Position numbers and translations under genes: made by a program. Shown here one piece after another: positions 21,641-32,065 of a DNA stretch of 64,000 nucleotides (the stretch's first letter is position 1; each line of letters begins with the position of its first letter). The stretch comes from Leptodactylus fallax (Eukaryota; Chordata; Amphibia; Anura; Leptodactylidae). The stretch lies in contig CAMRHE010000028.1 of the NCBI GenBank assembly GCA_947044405.1, positions 5,737,001-5,801,000 on the forward strand, in the 5' to 3' direction. The notes beneath the pieces were generated by a model that had not been told where the DNA came from, did not search any database, and was given only the letters and a program-made list of their open reading frames with translations.

Positions 21641-22441
21641 GAGAATGGTGATGGTAAATTTTACCATCATCCACTACCCACAGTACATTCACCATTACCA
21701 TACATTTTCCATATAAAAGATTTTGATACGTAGTGGATGGAGGAGGTTGAATAGGAAATATAGGATGGTGTACATTGAGGGTACATTCTCACAGTTGTGC
21801 TGCAGCTAAAACTACACTAGAACTGCATTGGAAAAAAAGCATGACGTTTTGATGCAGTTTTATAATTTTACAAGTGAAACAAATGTATTTAATATATTCC
21901 AGCTGTAAATTCAAAAACTCCAGGGAAAGACTCATCAAACTGTCTTGTGGCATAAATTATTGGGTAGAGGTGCCCCAAACAAATTCTTTTTTTTTCCAGG
22001 GATATCCCAAGTCTGAAAAGTATGGGAAACCATGCAGGAGAGATAACCAAGAGGATTGTCTATAAAATGATGATAGTCTCACGTTCCAAGCTGTAGTGGA
22101 TGGTGAGATATGGAGCTTAAAAGTTACAAGTTCTATACATTAGTAGTATAGAAAAAGCATGTGCCCACACTGGCGCCTCTGGTTAGCGTAATATTGGCAC
22201 CTTGTAGGTGCTGGATACAACCAGGGAGGTCCGATAGGTTCTTGGTGTGATAAGCTGCAGCTCACCCCAGGACCACTTGGCCGTTGGTCAGTGGTAGTAA
22301 TAGTAATATATAGATAGAAAAAAAGAAAAAAGGAGGGGGACTACATGAGCGCTGCTATAACGGTAAACACGTTCAAAAAATGTGTGAAAGAGGATCACTC
22401 ATAAACGATAGATCCAAAGCTTTTATTCCACTTAAAAAACA
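21641..22441. other. No gene seen
   Basis: It holds a small perfect hairpin (GATGGTAAA/TTTACCATC at about 21650-21670) and a GTACATTCTCACAGTTG-like MITE end near 21780. The short frame at 21874-22065 is unsupported. Confidence 0.4.
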
Positions 22442-22482
22442 GGCAACGCGTTTCAACACTAAACTAGTGTCTTCATCAGGCC
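22442..22482 (-). ncRNA. Hammerhead-ribozyme-like motif (candidate)
   Basis: On the minus strand CTGATGA (22479-22473) is followed by a stem-loop in which ACACTA pairs with TAGTGT, then GAAA (22454-22451), a palindromic ACGCGT, then T and GCC. The GCC pairs with a GGC just before CTGATGA, giving a short helix I. All invariant hammerhead core positions appear to be present. The palindromic helix III suggests action as a dimer, as proposed for hammerheads of Penelope-like elements. Activity is unproven. Confidence 0.5.
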
Positions 22483-23097
22483 AACTAGGTAACAAGTGAT
22501 AGAAAACATACATATAAATATATAAATACATAAATACATACATATAAATACATATTTGTAGTATGCAGACAGAGTAATATGAATACTTCATATGTATATG
22601 AAATCAATGCATAATGGTGTGGGGCTACAAATTGTAGGATACAACTATGAGGGCTAGCAATTGGAAGAAGGGACGGAGGGGAGCATACATATGTATGTGT
22701 GTGTGTATGATGATCTAATTATAGGTGGTAGTCTAGTAGGTTAAGGTATATAATAAGATTATGGATTATAAACAAGTGGCTACTGATGTATGGTCTAGTT
22801 GTGGGTAATGGTCTGATAACTAAAGATATAGGGTATGTTTGTAAGTTCTATACATTGTTACCCTTTTGCCTGACAGTGTATTTCCTTGTGCTTCTTCTTT
22901 AAGCTTCTGTTGTTATTCAACTACTGCAGCCATCCGTATTGGAAAAAGTAACTTGAAGATGCTTGAAGATTACAAACAAAGCCATCTGCATCTAATAAAA
23001 CATGCAAATCTATTAGCAATACAATAAATTTCAGCATCTGCCTTGACCTTTAGATTTTCCAAATGAACAAATGTTTGGAATATGTTACAAGGTTGAA
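22483..23097. other. No gene seen; TACATA-rich simple sequence
   Basis: Around 22500-22560 the DNA consists of ATACATA/ATAAATA units; a TATGTGTGTGTG stretch lies near 22690. Nothing else is assigned. Confidence 0.45.
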
Positions 23098-23222
23098 TAG
23101 ATGATGGTGTAGTATTGTCATAGATATGATGGTGTAGTATTGTCATAGATATGATGGTGTAGCATTGACATAGATATGATGGTGTAGCATTGACATAAAT
23201 ATTATGGTGTGGTATTGTCATA
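23098..23222. repeat. 25-bp tandem repeat, about five units
   Basis: Units of ATGATGGTGTAG-ATTG-CATAGAT repeat at 25-bp spacing. The minus-strand frame at 22970-23221 is an artefact of this array. Confidence 0.9.
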
Positions 23223-23243
23223 GTAAATCCATAATGATTAGTT

Positions 23244-23338
23244 AAAGGGGCTTATCCTTAACATAGGTCTTCAATGTCAGATCGGTGGGAACCCAACACC
23301 GAGCACCCCCACCCATCAGCTATTTTCGGCACCATATA
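23244..23338. mobile_element. TTAA-type MITE, left half, interrupted by Tc1
   Basis: Starts TTAAAGGGGCTTATCC and continues with GATCGGTGGGAACCCAACAC, typical of this family. It is cut at a TA (23337-23338) where a Tc1-like end begins; its right half is not found afterwards. Confidence 0.7.
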
Positions 23339-23810
23339 CAGTGGGGGAAAAAGTATTTAGTCACCAATTGTGCAAGTTCTCCCACTTAAAAAGATGAGGC
23401 CGGCCTGTAATTGTCATCATAGGTAGACCTCAACTATGAGAGACAATGAGAAAACATATCTAGAAAATCACATTGTCTGATTTTTTAAGAATTTATTTGC
23501 AAATTATGGTGGAAAATAAGTATTTGGTCACCTACAAACAAGCAAGATTTCTGGCTCTCACAGACCTGTAACTTCTTCTTTAAGAGGCTCCGCTGTCCTC
23601 CACTCATTACCTGTAGTAATGGCTCCTGTTTGACATTGTTATCAGTATAAAAGACACCTGTCCACAACCTCAAACAGTCACACTCCAAACTCCACTATGG
23701 TGAGGACCAAAGACCTGTGGAAGGACACCAGAAACAAAATTGTAGACCTGCACCAGGCTGGGAAGACTGAATCTGCAATAGGCAAGCAGCTTGGTGTGAA
23801 GAAATCAACT
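23339..23810 (+). mobile_element. Tc1-like element, left end only
   Basis: The end CAGTGGGGGAAAAAGTATTT follows TA. A second binding-site-like copy, AAGTATTTGGTCACC, lies at about 23519, against the terminal AAGTATTTAGTCACC at about 23352. This is the IR/DR arrangement of many Tc1 elements. The copy stops after 38 transposase codons, where a TTAA-type MITE of family A begins. Confidence 0.85.
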
Positions 23811-23811
23811 G
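23697..23811 (+). pseudogene. Tc1 transposase, N-terminal 38 codons
   Basis: The ATG at 23697 opens a frame beginning [20 protein letters not shown] and continuing [18 protein letters not shown], the first helix-turn-helix of a Tc1 paired-like DNA-binding domain. It is truncated at 23811 by unrelated repeat DNA, so only part of the DNA-binding domain is left. Confidence 0.8.
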
Positions 23812-24240
23812 TTTTCTTTTCAGCAGTAACCTTATTTACACTATAGAAAAGACAGATAATGTTACAATAGAATATCACACTTTAGTAGATAACACCACTG
23901 AGCTATCATTACATCACTACTGACAATAGATGATGTCACAGCTTATCTCCTCCCCCTCCATGCACAGAGCATGTCTAGAAAACTCTCCCATAGACCTCAA
24001 TGAGTTGGCTCCAGTCTATTTCTGCTTATGGCCATGACTGTGCTGTAAAGCAGATCAATAAATGCTGTTAACAGAGCAGAGGAGAATCTCAGGCAAGATG
24101 GCTGGCCCCATAATAATGTATAGAAAATAGAATAAAAAATCTACAATCAGAAAATATAAACAGGTTACAAAAAAGTGATTCCACTGTCTGCTTTTAATAG
24201 ATAATTCAATTGAAAAAAATTGGCGACACATTCCTTTTAA
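23811..24240. mobile_element. TTAA-type MITE, family A, copy 2 (partial)
   Basis: Shares GATGATGTCACAGCTTATCT, GTCTAGAAAACTCTC and CAGAGCAGAGGAGAA with copy 1 and ends CACATTCCTTTTAA. Its left end is missing at the junction with the Tc1 fragment. Confidence 0.75.
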
Positions 24241-24639
24241 ATAAACAATTTTGCAGATATATTCTGCAGGTAGAAGGTTTATTCTAGCCATGCATGCTGT
24301 TATTTATTTAGTGACTTATCCTCAGGAAACATTTCACAATTTCTGATATTTTATATTCATTTCTATGTTAGATAATTGGGCATTTTCTGATAAGTGAAGT
24401 GGTAACTGCCAGTTTATACTCAGCATCGCATTAACAGAGGTGAAACGTTCATCAGTTCTGTGAATTTAAAGGATTCCTGAAATGCGGGAAATCATTTAAG
24501 GTTACAAAATTATATCTGTGGCATAAAAGAGAGTAGAAAAGATTTACAAATCACACAATTTAAGGTTCTGACCTGAATCACGTGAGCACAACCAGCCACC
24601 GCCTCGGGTCGTTCCATTCCCTCCCTACTCTCCTATTTT
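24241..24639. other. No gene or recognised repeat seen
   Basis: Unassigned AT-rich DNA. Confidence 0.4.
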
Positions 24640-25398
24640 CCTATTTGCATAGTCAGCCAGCCCCCATAGCGTAAACGCCGTGGTTTGGCCGTAACCCAAA
24701 CGATATCGAATCCCATCCACGCCTTGCCGAAAAATACATGCAGTGGACACGCTGTGATTTCCAAAACTGTCTCGGTTTTGGAAATCGCAGCATGTCAATA
24801 ATACCTATGGAAATGCCGTTGATTTCCCTATAGGTATAATGGAAGCAGAAAGTCCAGAGAGGAAACCTTTGCGGACTTTCTATGAAATGCGCTGTGGGAA
24901 AAACCGCAATGCGTTGCCACCGCATTTTTTCCCGCAGCGCTTTTTTGCTGTGGCCTGCTATGTGGGGTTTTAGCTAGTGATGAGCGAATCGAAGCTGCAG
25001 AAGTGGAATTCGATCCAAATTTCAGGAAATCTTCGATTTACATGGAATCCGGATTTCCTGATGCTTCACGGTAACGAATATTTAGTAAGGACCTTTGTGA
25101 CATCAGACGGTCACATGATATTCTCTAGTGATGTGATTGGGTAGCCGTGTCTTTGCTTGTTAACAGATCCTTCCACATGAATAAAACTTGTCCGTGCTGG
25201 AGAGAGAGAGAGAGAGAGAGAGACATGACCGCGGCATCCAAGGGCCATTTTGCCGCCCACCCCCGGCTCTCTGCAGACAGGAAATAGATGTTTATTCGCC
25301 GCAAATTAATTCGGCTCGAATAGAATCATATCGTGAAATTTGGCAAAGTTGCCGAATCGAATTTTTGAATACTTCGCTCATCTCTAGCTTTAGCCTAA
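24640..25398. mobile_element. GC-rich foldback MITE interrupted by a hAT-like MITE
   Basis: Internal inverted blocks (CGGTTTTGGAAATCGCAGCATG against CACGCTGTGATTTCCAAAAC; ATACCTATGG / CCTATAGGTAT) and a terminal CTATGTGGGGTTTTAGC indicate a foldback MITE. The element at 24975-25386 splits it; the last bases (TTTAGCC) continue after the insertion. The left terminus is uncertain. Confidence 0.55.
24975..25386. mobile_element. hAT-like MITE with TAGTGATGAGCGAA ends
   Basis: The ends TAGTGATGAGCGAATCGAAG and GAATACTTCGCTCATCTCTA are inverted. They fit the YAGNG hAT terminal pattern and are flanked by 8-bp direct repeats GTTTTAGC (24967-24974) and GCTTTAGC (25387-25394), 7 of 8 matching. It carries a (GA)n run at 25200-25222 and no transposase. 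The ends resemble the outer ends of P elements. Confidence 0.8.
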
Positions 25399-26825
25399 GA
25401 CAGGTAATTAGTTACCAGTGCAAGAGGAGGAAGGGGGCGAAGCAACCCAGGGATCCAGGCTGGTTCCGATTTTATAATCCAGGGTCAGAGCCTTGTTAGG
25501 ACACCTGGGTCCAGGATGAAGAAACCGCAGGTAGAAGCAGGTAAATTTAACTCCCTGGACAACCCCTTTAAGAAACTCGAGAGCTGGCAACCTCCATTAT
25601 AGTGTATAGTCTTATGGTGGAGAAAATCTACTCTAAATGATAATTCTAAGTGGAACGTCACTAAAATTAGCATTTAATAAGCAGTGTTTCGGGTTTCTTT
25701 AATAAATCGGCTGTATATACCTTAATAATATCTATAAGTGCTGGACCTCACAGGAAATTAGAGAGAATTTTCTAATAATTAGAAATCCCGACCTGGAACT
25801 TTTTCTAATGAAAAAGTAGATATTGACATTTAAAACATCTAAAGAACTCAAAATGAATTCTGGCTACGACTTCAGAATATCCGTCTATTTTAGATGTCCC
25901 GCTATATTTTTTTTCCTTTTTGACAAATTGACGTTTCATTCCTTCTTATCATCCAAGTGTTCCATGTTGTCAGGAAATGTGAGTCTTTATACTAGAAAGA
26001 CCAAAGAGCAGTCTGTACCTTTTTGACTTAACATGTGATGTGATGTATTATATTAGGATTTCTAAGCTTTCGATACAAAATTTTTCATTCATATATAATT
26101 CTTTTATGGATGATTTTTTTTTTCTTTTGCCCATAGATTTATTTTTAGTAGGATTTTATTATATAAAAATAATTATTACTTATTTTTGGAAGCGCTTATT
26201 GTGGCTTTTTCATTAAGATGGGACTTGTTAAAAAATGAAGCAATTGTGTAACTCATGAAAAATTTCCATTTATAGATTGGCAGATGAAATCTGGGGCATA
26301 TTGATTCTACTGGAGCCGAAGCAATTACCATTTGAAAGTGCCTTAGAACGCAATAGAGATGGCTTGGAAATGTGTATATTGGTCGCCGAGTGAAGACGGT
26401 AGACTATGTATAGTCATCGGTATTCAGAAGGAAGGAGAAGAATGAAAGCCACTTCAAAAGAAGACTATGATGGGTCCTTTGCAATAATTTTGGTAATGTC
26501 AATGTTTGAAAGAAATCTAAAGGAAATGAGCCCATTTTTAAGAGGAGCCTTGGAAGGGAGAGAGACTCTTGCCTAGTGTATGGAAGCACAAAGTCCTTTT
26601 AGTACAGGAGTGATTGACTTTTCTCTTGGCTGGACGATCCAGATATGTGAGTCACAAGAGAGATGACTTTTCGAGCTAGGCTAAGGATAGACACATCTGT
26701 TTGTGTAGGGTAAATAATGAATATATTGGGGTGAATTTACTAGTAATTCTATATGGAAAGACAATAGGTCCAGAAAGTCTGGATAGGTATTAGTGTTGTC
26801 TGCAGTAACTAGACTTGGTGCATTA
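25395..26825. other. No gene seen
   Basis: Contains a GGATAACCCC-less MITE-like end near 25560 (GGACAACCCCTTTAAG) and otherwise AT-rich unassigned DNA. Short frames on both strands are unsupported. Confidence 0.4.
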
Positions 26826-26930
26826 TAGGTAGAGATTGGCGAACCTCTCAGGATTTATTTAGTTTCGGGTTCGGATGTCTCGAGTCCAAGATTTGCTTCA
26901 AGTACATGACATCATCGAACATTTAGGGTG
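26826..26930. mobile_element. P / GATGAGCGAA-type terminal fragment
   Basis: TAGAGATTGGCGAACCTCTC followed by AGTTTCGGGTTCGGATG matches the outer end of P elements; the rest of the element is missing. Confidence 0.55.
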
Positions 26931-27470
26931 AGTTCACATTACCGTTGGATATCCGTTATGATAGTGTCCGTTAAAAAAAAAAAAAATAACATATACCTTT
27001 CATAACAGAAATTTAATGGATCAGTTAAAAAAACGGACACATTAGCATCAGTTAGTGTCCGTTTTTATATTGTCCGTTGTTTACCTTTTTTTGTTTTGTT
27101 TCTGCTTTCTGAGCATGCACAGAAAAAAAAATGGACAGTAATAACGGACAGTATAACGGACACCTGTCCGTTACCCATATTGTCCGTTACCCATGTTAAA
27201 AATAATGGATGCTTGATGTCTGTCATGAAACCGTTTTTTTTATCGGACGCAAAAGTCCTGCATGTAGGGTTTTTTGTCCGCGAAAAAAACGGACATGTGA
27301 TGGATTTGGTGTATAATGGACACTAACGGTCACTAATGGACACAAGGTAAAATCCCATTGAAATTAATGGAAATTTTAACAGATTTGTGACGGTTCAGCT
27401 AGTGTCTGTTGCTAAAATCTTGTAACGGACACTACTGACGGTCACCAGAGGTAGTGCGAACATCCCCTTA
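26931..27470. mobile_element. Foldback MITE built of GTCCGTT/AACGGAC repeats
   Basis: Ends GGGTGAGTTCACATTACCG and GGTAGTGCGAACATCCCC are imperfectly inverted. Ten exact copies of GTCCGTT, on one strand or the other, are spread through 460 bp. The frame at 27096-27326 is not a gene. Confidence 0.7.
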
Positions 27471-28128
27471 ATAAAGGGTTATCTGGGGAATAATGAAGCA
27501 TAGGCTAGGTTCACATCTGCACCCGATCTCCGCCTGGGGATTCCGTTCCCCATTCTGCTTTAAAAATGTGGAGAGAAAAGTCCTGTAAGGAAGACTTTTC
27601 TCTCCACATTTTTCAGGCGGAAATCGGGGGAAATCTGGTGGACCCCATTATAGTCTATGGGGTCTGCGGGTTTCCGCTGACAACCATTTTTTTAAGTGTC
27701 CCCACGAATGGAAACCTGAACGCAGGTGTGAACCTAGCGATACCTCTATATCCCTGCACTGGTTAGAGCTTTATGTCTAAGTTTCGCCCCGGTTTCCAAT
27801 AGCCCAGTTATTACTTGTGCAGAAGGCTATGGAGGAAGCTGAAACTCTTGTTCCACTGTCTTCCCTGTTTATGCTCCGAATTTGAGTCACGTGACCAAAT
27901 CTACTTCACTCAATGGACCTGCGGCTCTAGAAAAGGGGAGGCCGTTACATTATTGAGATTTGGAATGGCTGCAGGGGAGACAGGAGATAACAGTTCTATC
28001 CTCCCCTGCTGCCCTCTGCGCAGGTAATAAACGGGACTCTGGTGGATCGGGGTGTACAATAGTCATAAAGCTTAACCAGTAAAGGGAAAGAACTAGTAAG
28101 CTTTATCACTCCCCAGATAACCCTTTAA
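27471..28128. mobile_element. TTAA-type MITE hosting a GTTCACA MITE
   Basis: TAAAGGGTTATCTGGGGAAT on the left is mirrored by TCCCCAGATAACCCTTTAA on the right. Its left arm is interrupted by the MITE at 27503-27740. A 27815-28027 frame in it is not a gene. Confidence 0.8.
27503..27740. mobile_element. GTTCACA-type MITE, complete, nested
   Basis: Ends GGCTAGGTTCACATCTGC and GCAGGTGTGAACCTAGCG are inverted and flanked by TA. Inside, GTGGAGAGAAAAGTCC and AAGACTTTTCTCTCCAC form a long inner hairpin. It is inserted in the left arm of a TTAA MITE and so is younger than it. Confidence 0.8.
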
Positions 28129-28596
28129 GTTGTTTCCATTGTATTTTTTGGTTTTCCTTTGCCTTATAGAGAACTTTCTCCTGAGCCTGTTTTTGATAGA
28201 TGTGTCAGCCCCTGAATATGGTTAAACACAGGATTTAATTGCATTTAAATGTGACTACAAGTTAAAAATGTTTTAATCTGTGAAAAAAAAAGAACATTTT
28301 CATATCTGCTTTCTGAGTTTTCATTTATCATTATAGTCAAGTGAGAAATGTACATATTAAAGCAATTTGATGTAATATTCAGGCAGAGTGAGATTCCCTA
28401 GAGGAGCAAAACACTATTTTTAACCATTCAGAAAGCTATACCATATGGCTTTACCCTCTGGATTCTCTCTGCTGATGGTTTTATATAACTGTTTGTGTCA
28501 TAATGACTTACACCTTACCCAGGCATTTAATATTATTATCAAGTACAATACACATTGATCCTGCATTATGGTCCCCCTCTAAGGGTTATGCCCATC
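28129..28596. other. No gene seen; AT-rich non-repetitive DNA
   Basis: I see no repeat match; the block could be ordinary single-copy or conserved non-coding DNA. Confidence 0.35.
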
Positions 28597-29182
28597 TTAA
28601 AAGGGATCATTTTGCCAGAAAATGACCTATTGTTTAAATCACGTTTTTATATAAAACCTATTTTTTAAGAATTTTTTGCGATGATATTTTTAATATTCCA
28701 TGTTATTATCTATATTTAAAAAAAAAATCCAACAAATCTTGAAATTCCAACTCTTACCACTGATCCGAAAGTAGTTTCTGACTTCCTGTCTCCTACAGAC
28801 AGACCATAGGCTATAGACACAATGGTCTGGAGCAGATCCTATTGACTTCTATAGCAGAGTTTTCTAGGCCTGCTCTGTGACCTGTGCAGAGAGGGTAGTA
28901 GATAAGATGTGACATCAGCTATTGTGACTGGTGGATTCTGTATCTTATCTACATATCACTGTGATCATCAGAGTGCTGTAAGTGATTTGACTGCTGTAAA
29001 GAATTCTCCTACAGAAAACAGGATACAGTATATTATTTGGCTTAGTGGCCAGAGTCGAAATTGCGAGATTTTGAGGATTTTTAAAAAATATAAGTCATAA
29101 TTATATTTATATAAATTATATTAACATATGTTTAACATAAAAACTTGATTAAAAAATAAGTAATTTTATGGCAACACATTAA
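28597..29182. mobile_element. TTAA-type MITE, family A, copy 3 (inverted)
   Basis: Begins TTAAAAGGGATCATTTTGCC and ends GGCAACACATTAA. The inner blocks AGTTTTCTAG and AGATAAGATGTGACATCAGC are reverse complements of those in copies 1 and 2. Its terminal TTAA is shared with the next MITE. Confidence 0.75.
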
Positions 29183-29572
29183 GGACACATCCCCTATCCA
29201 CAGCACAGAGGATAAGTGTCTGATCGCTGGGGGCCTGATTGCCAGGTACACCCCAGTGATCAGAAGGAGGGGGACTGAAGGTCCCCCTAAGGCCTCCTTG
29301 TGAATGCAGTACAAGTGCACTTGAGTGATCAGTGCTACATTCACTTCTATGAGGCTTCGGGTGCTGCTGGAGATTACATTTCCCGCAGTCCCATAGAAGT
29401 GAATGGAGAGCTGGTCACAAAGCACACTGGAGCGCCATTCACGAGGTAGTTTTAGGGAGACTTTTGATCTCCCATCCTCTTGATCACAGGGGGGCCAGGC
29501 GATTGGGCCCCAGCAATTGGGTGATATCCTATGGATAGGGGATAAGTGTCCATAATGAGACAACCCCTTTAA
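29179..29572. mobile_element. TTAA-type foldback MITE
   Basis: Left TTAAGGACACATCCCCTATCC and right GGATAGGGGATAAGTGTCC...GACAACCCCTTTAA are inverted. Inner GTGATCAG / CTGATC and CCATAGAAGTGAATGGAG blocks follow the family pattern. The 152-codon minus-strand frame at 29132-29590 covers the palindrome and is spurious. Confidence 0.8.
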
Positions 29573-30167
29573 TACTTGATGCAGCCACATCAGCTTCTTA
29601 CTGAAGCCATTGACAATTATTCATTCTAGCTTTGCTTGCCTTTATAGATAAGCCTTTGAATGGTGCCCAATAATCCAGAAAATGTGCCATTTCTGTGTAT
29701 CTGTGAGCCCATGAATCTCAGATTATTGGAATCTTCTTGTGATATGTTTTGTATTTTAATGTAACCATGCAGACTAATACAACTATAAAAGCAGAACATC
29801 TGCTCTGGTGTTCCTCCTGATATCACTGCGCGTTTCACGCATCACTGGGATAAAAACTTATTCTAACATTCTGTTAATTTGACAGCCTGCAGCTGCGTGT
29901 AACCTCTGGCTCTTTTCCACTCATCATATACAGCGGCCTTAGAGAAATGTAGGGAATAAAACTGTAATGATGAGAGTCTCATCACGTACCGCGATCAGGA
30001 AGGGACAGCTCTGGCGTGTAAGGCTAAAGGAGGACAAACTTATACAACATTACTCTTCTATTTCTCAAAATCTTCAGCAAACTACTGTCTTACATCAATG
30101 TGGATTTTATGGAATATTGAACAAAACTGTGATTTTGTATCAGATTAGTAACTTTTGCCTCTAGGTA
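29573..30167. other. No gene or recognised repeat seen
   Basis: Unassigned DNA with two short frames lacking support. Confidence 0.4.
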
Positions 30168-30169
30168 TA

Positions 30170-30395
30170 CAATTGCAAGAAAAAGTAAGTGAACCCTTTG
30201 GAATTACCTGGATTTCTTCATTGATTACTGATAAAAGGTTGTTATCTAAGTCACCATTAAAGTCACAACTAAACTAATAGCAAACAAACTGTTGTACTGT
30301 TCATGTCCTGTATGGAACACATTCAGTAAATATTCACATTACATGGAGAAGAAGTAAGTGAACCCCTGTACTTTGGAAATGCTGGCTTCACATGG
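30170..30395 (+). mobile_element. Tc1-like element, left-end fragment
   Basis: After TA the end reads CAATTGCAAGAAAAAGTAAG. AGTAAGTGAACCC occurs near the terminus (about 30185) and again at about 30354, the IR/DR spacing of Tc1 elements. The remainder, including all transposase, is missing. Confidence 0.8.
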
Positions 30396-31899
30396 GCTTT
30401 GCAAATTCAATAAAAGCATATATGTAAATAAAAAGAAATGGTGGGCACCACTGAATAATAGCCTGGGGTGCTGGGATGTATATTTTCAGTTTTATAGATT
30501 CCCTAATATCCGTTAGGGATATTTGTTGAATTAATATAATTTTTGTTTGTGCGGAAATTTATGCCAAAGCAGCAGTTTTTATGGATTAATGTACGCTTAT
30601 AATCTACGTTCAGTTTTATGGTTTCTTGCACTCACTGTTTTCTGGCACATTTATTTTATCATGTAATTTTTTTTTTCTCATTTTTTGTATTGTGGGTACT
30701 TGAGTAAAATTTCATAAATATATCTTTTAGAATTGCGCATCCTAATCAATATATATTTTGTTGTTGGGGCTGGGTTCCTTTGTTACTATATAAGCACCCC
30801 ATTATGAGAATGTGCTATGGGTGGACTCAGTTGTCCCATGTATTTTTGTATTTTTTTAATGTGTATGTGACATTTGTGTGTCTGTAGTGGCAAAATGTAT
30901 CTTTGCCTTATGATTGGGTGTGCTCTGTTGGATATTTTGTGTTGCTTTTTGTAGTTGTGCATTCAATAAAGGCACATATAGCCTGGTTACTGGCAAATCT
31001 GTTCATATAAAATAAATACCCAACAGCTAAAACACAGTAATGACAATTTGATGTTTGCACTGTATATGATATCTTTAGCACTTTCTTTGCAATTATTTAA
31101 CAGTGTCCACCCCCCTTCCCCCCACCTAAGGACTATTCAACAGTTTCTCTTAAGTGCAACCCTTTTCTGCTAAGAAATGGTGAAGAACATTTCAACAATA
31201 TTTTACATGAAGCAGATACCGGGTGCCTGTAGATGGAAACTGCACAACGCAACTGTTACACTCATTTATGATTTCATTGTGTCAGTATGGAAAATATGCT
31301 TTCATATGACACCAAGATTACAGTTCTTAAAATACAAATACAATACCTTGCACTCAAAATCCCGAAGACTCAAGATTACTTGTTTTAAAATATGTACAAA
31401 TGTATAAAAATATGCAATTAAGAAGCACAAAATCAAAAAACATATCACATATGAGATATAGAAGAAAATTATATACTAAAAATGGTATCCCATCAAATGT
31501 CAGGGTCCAGTAAAATATGATAACAAGACAGACTTCAGCAAAAATATATACTCACTGATCCTACTTTTAGGATTGTATCTGTGTGTGGTAGAATTAGCTA
31601 TTGTGCTCGATTTCTTTGGGCTGGTGGTAGCAGATTACGCCATCTTTGTTGGCTTTTAAACATTGCAGTTGCACCTAGATTATTTCCAGAGAAAGCATGG
31701 TAGGGATTGGTATAGCTATATACAACTGCAGCTGCTTCCAATCCTCACTGCCTTTTCCACTTGTAATATCTTTGGAAATTTTGCAGGTAGAACTTCAATC
31801 TTGGTTTCATATGCAGGCTAAAATCTTTCCAGAAGTAATGTTCTAGGTGCCCCTGCCTTATACACGAGACTACACACGTGTACACCTGGTAAAAGCAGC
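30396..31899. other. No gene seen
   Basis: AT-rich DNA. Two AATAAA-containing spots (TTCAATAAAAGCATA near 30408 and ATTCAATAAAGGCACAT near 30961) look like the same short repeat at both ends of a ~560-bp block of unknown origin. Confidence 0.35.
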
Positions 31900-32065
31900 A
31901 TACAGATTTCAGATCTCAATCTGGAAACAAGGAAAAGAATAAAGCACAAGATTTCAGCAAAAGGAGCCAAAATTTCTTTATAAAGTATATTACAAAATGT
32001 TTCAATGTCACAAATTCTTCCAGAAAATCACAAGTTGTTCATAAGTTTAGTTAGCTTTTAGGAAG
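31900..32065. repeat. Dispersed repeat family F, copy 2
   Basis: Matches 12835-13005, with TTTATAAAGTATATTACAAA and CTTCCAGAAAAT in the same order. Confidence 0.6.

Noticed and set aside
29132..29590. 152-codon minus-strand frame
   Set aside because: It lies over the palindromic TTAA MITE and extends beyond its ends; no domain is present.
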